Of a stretch of 13,798 nucleotides of DNA, positions 12,947 through 13,798 are shown piece after piece. The stretch's first letter is position 1; every line of letters starts with the position of its first letter. The notes beneath the pieces were generated by a model. That model was given only the letters and a program-made list of their open reading frames with translations, did not search any database and was not told where the DNA came from. The position numbers were made by a program, and so were the translations under genes. The stretch comes from an uncultured Acidimicrobiaceae bacterium (GTDB taxonomy: Bacteria > Actinomycetota > Acidimicrobiia > Acidimicrobiales > RAAP-2), in NCBI GenBank assembly GCA_937894805.1, contig CALAYR010000092.1, positions 1 through 13,798 of the forward strand. The letters are read 5' to 3'.

Positions 12947-13798
12947 TCACTCCTCGTCTTCCAAGAGCGCCAGGAGGTCTTCAAGGGAAAGTTTGGCATC
13001 AGGATCTGCAGCCCCACTGCCAAACGAGATACCTTCGCTTGCGAGCACTGCCTTGGGGTCTCTGGAGTCATTGGGGTCTGACCATGCGAAACCTTCGGCG
13101 AGGTGCCCGTCCCATGTCAAAACTCTGTAAGGATTGACGCACACTGTGCAGCTCGACAGATGCACTGCCATTGGCTGTGCGTGTGTGCCAACGGCTTCTG
13201 CGAGAGAGTTGTATGTCGTCCACTTTCCCGTGGGGATCTGTTTGAGTATTTCGTGTGCTGCACTCCAGTCAAAACCGTGCTCCTGCTTAAACAGCACGCG
13301 GTATTTGGCGATGAGTTCCACAGGCAATGAGGGGCGCTTCCAGAGATCAACTGCCTGCGCAGAGAGCTTCTTCGCTCGTTCCAAGATCATGTCTTCGTTC
13401 CAGCTTTCGGCGGTCGCAAGGTCCGAATTGAGCCGAAGGTGGCTTTCCTTGAAGCCGCGAGTCATATCCCGCTTTTCTGGGAACGGACGATCCGAAAGTT
13501 CCGGATTGTACGCAGTCAACGTGAGATTTCCCAAGGTGTGCAACATTCGGGACTGGACGTCTGCCCAATCAGGTCCGAGCATCTCCTGCCACTCCGCGGA
13601 AAGATTTTCGTTCTGCGGCATGACGTGCTCTATTGTGAAGTCGCCAATTTTGATTGGCTCCTTGTGGTTGTTGTTCTCCATCTTGACGAAGAAGTACTGC
13701 GCGCGCTTCAGGTGATAAAGATCTTCGTCGCGTAAGTAACGGCCGAATTCCTCATCATCTGGAAAGCGCTGATAAGGCTCCAATGTGAGGAACCGACC
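12947..13798 (-). CDS. GmrSD-like DUF1524 HNH nuclease fused to alkyltransferase-like (MGMT/ATL) domain, 5' truncated by window end
   Basis: This is the C-terminal 283 residues of a larger protein. The frame stays open to the window edge; the in-frame TTG at 13781-13783 is not a credible start. Numbering from that TTG, residues about 1-150 are a DUF1524-type His-Me/HNH nuclease domain with I-E-H-V-M-P-Q-N (51-58) and H-T-L-G-N-L-T-L (82-89), then N93 and F-P-E-K-R (101-105), the usual DUF1524 order. Residues about 175-255 match the MGMT DNA-binding fold: I-P-T-G-K-W-T-T-Y (183-191), A-E-A-V-G, then V-N-P-Y-R-V-L-T-x-D-G (216-226), where active alkyltransferases have P-C-H-R-V. The reactive cysteine position is lost, so it should bind but not repair. 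In this family an N-terminal DUF262 (GmrS-like NTPase) normally precedes; it would lie outside the window. A role as a modification-dependent restriction enzyme is inferred. Confidence 0.82.
   Translation of the reverse strand, partial: GRFLTLEPYQRFPDDEEFGRYLRDEDLYHLKRAQYFFVKMENNNHKEPIKIGDFTIEHVMPQNENLSAEWQEMLGPDWADVQSRMLHTLGNLTLTAYNPELSDRPFPEKRDMTRGFKESHLRLNSDLATAESWNEDMILERAKKLSAQAVDLWKRPSLPVELIAKYRVLFKQEHGFDWSAAHEILKQIPTGKWTTYNSLAEAVGTHAQPMAVHLSSCTVCVNPYRVLTWDGHLAEGFAWSDPNDSRDPKAVLASEGISFGSGAADPDAKLSLEDLLALLEDEE

Noticed and set aside
12739..13071. 110-codon minus-strand frame at the end of the nuclease gene
   Set aside because: It overlaps the nuclease gene out of frame and has no recognisable motif or start signal. 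I considered a frameshifted extension of the nuclease, but the ATL domain already ends naturally in its own frame.

Overview
The window looks like one end of an assembled contig from a high-GC Actinomycetota genome, possibly an Acidimicrobiia-type or freshwater lineage. That placement is an inference from protein style, the use of GTG/TTG/ATG starts, and TANNNT -10 boxes lying directly against start codons. Bases 1-18 are identical to the 3' end of the Illumina TruSeq read-2 adapter, so the left edge is a sequencing-library end and not a biological junction. The right edge also cuts a gene. No rRNA, tRNA, CRISPR array or transposase was seen.

Left edge (1-930, minus strand): an AbiE-type toxin-antitoxin operon. 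The abiEi-like antitoxin is complete. The abiEii-like nucleotidyltransferase toxin starts 2 nt downstream and is cut after 95 codons; its apparent stop codon uses a base from the adapter. The operon promoter carries a perfect 13-bp inverted repeat, a good candidate autoregulatory operator.

Core (1067-8400): housekeeping and envelope genes. These are ftsH (minus), a divergent CPBP/CAAX-type membrane protease translationally coupled to a large GT-C-like membrane protein (plus), APS kinase cysC (minus, meeting the previous gene tail to tail within one CTAG), and a divergent phosphomannomutase/phosphoglucomutase followed by a Trm112-like small protein that has lost its zinc cysteines. Four promoters here (ftsH, CPBP, cysC, mutase) place a TAGNNT box 6-8 nt from the start codon with no Shine-Dalgarno sequence, the signature of leaderless mRNAs.

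Accessory surface module (8462-12522): a TetR-like regulator divergent from a 1110-aa secreted protein. The protein has a signal peptide, two tandem beta-rich domains, eight Cys-x5-Cys repeats suggesting a disulfide-stapled propeller, and three fibronectin type III-like domains. A pseudo-palindrome between the two genes is the likely TetR operator.

Right edge (12523-13798): a strong stem-loop, about 330 bp without a recognisable gene, then the C-terminal part of a minus-strand GmrSD-like (DUF1524 HNH) nuclease fused to an alkyltransferase-like (MGMT/ATL) domain in which the reactive PCHR motif is replaced. This nuclease-ATL fusion is the most intriguing item. Together with AbiE it puts defence-type genes at both ends of an otherwise conserved core.
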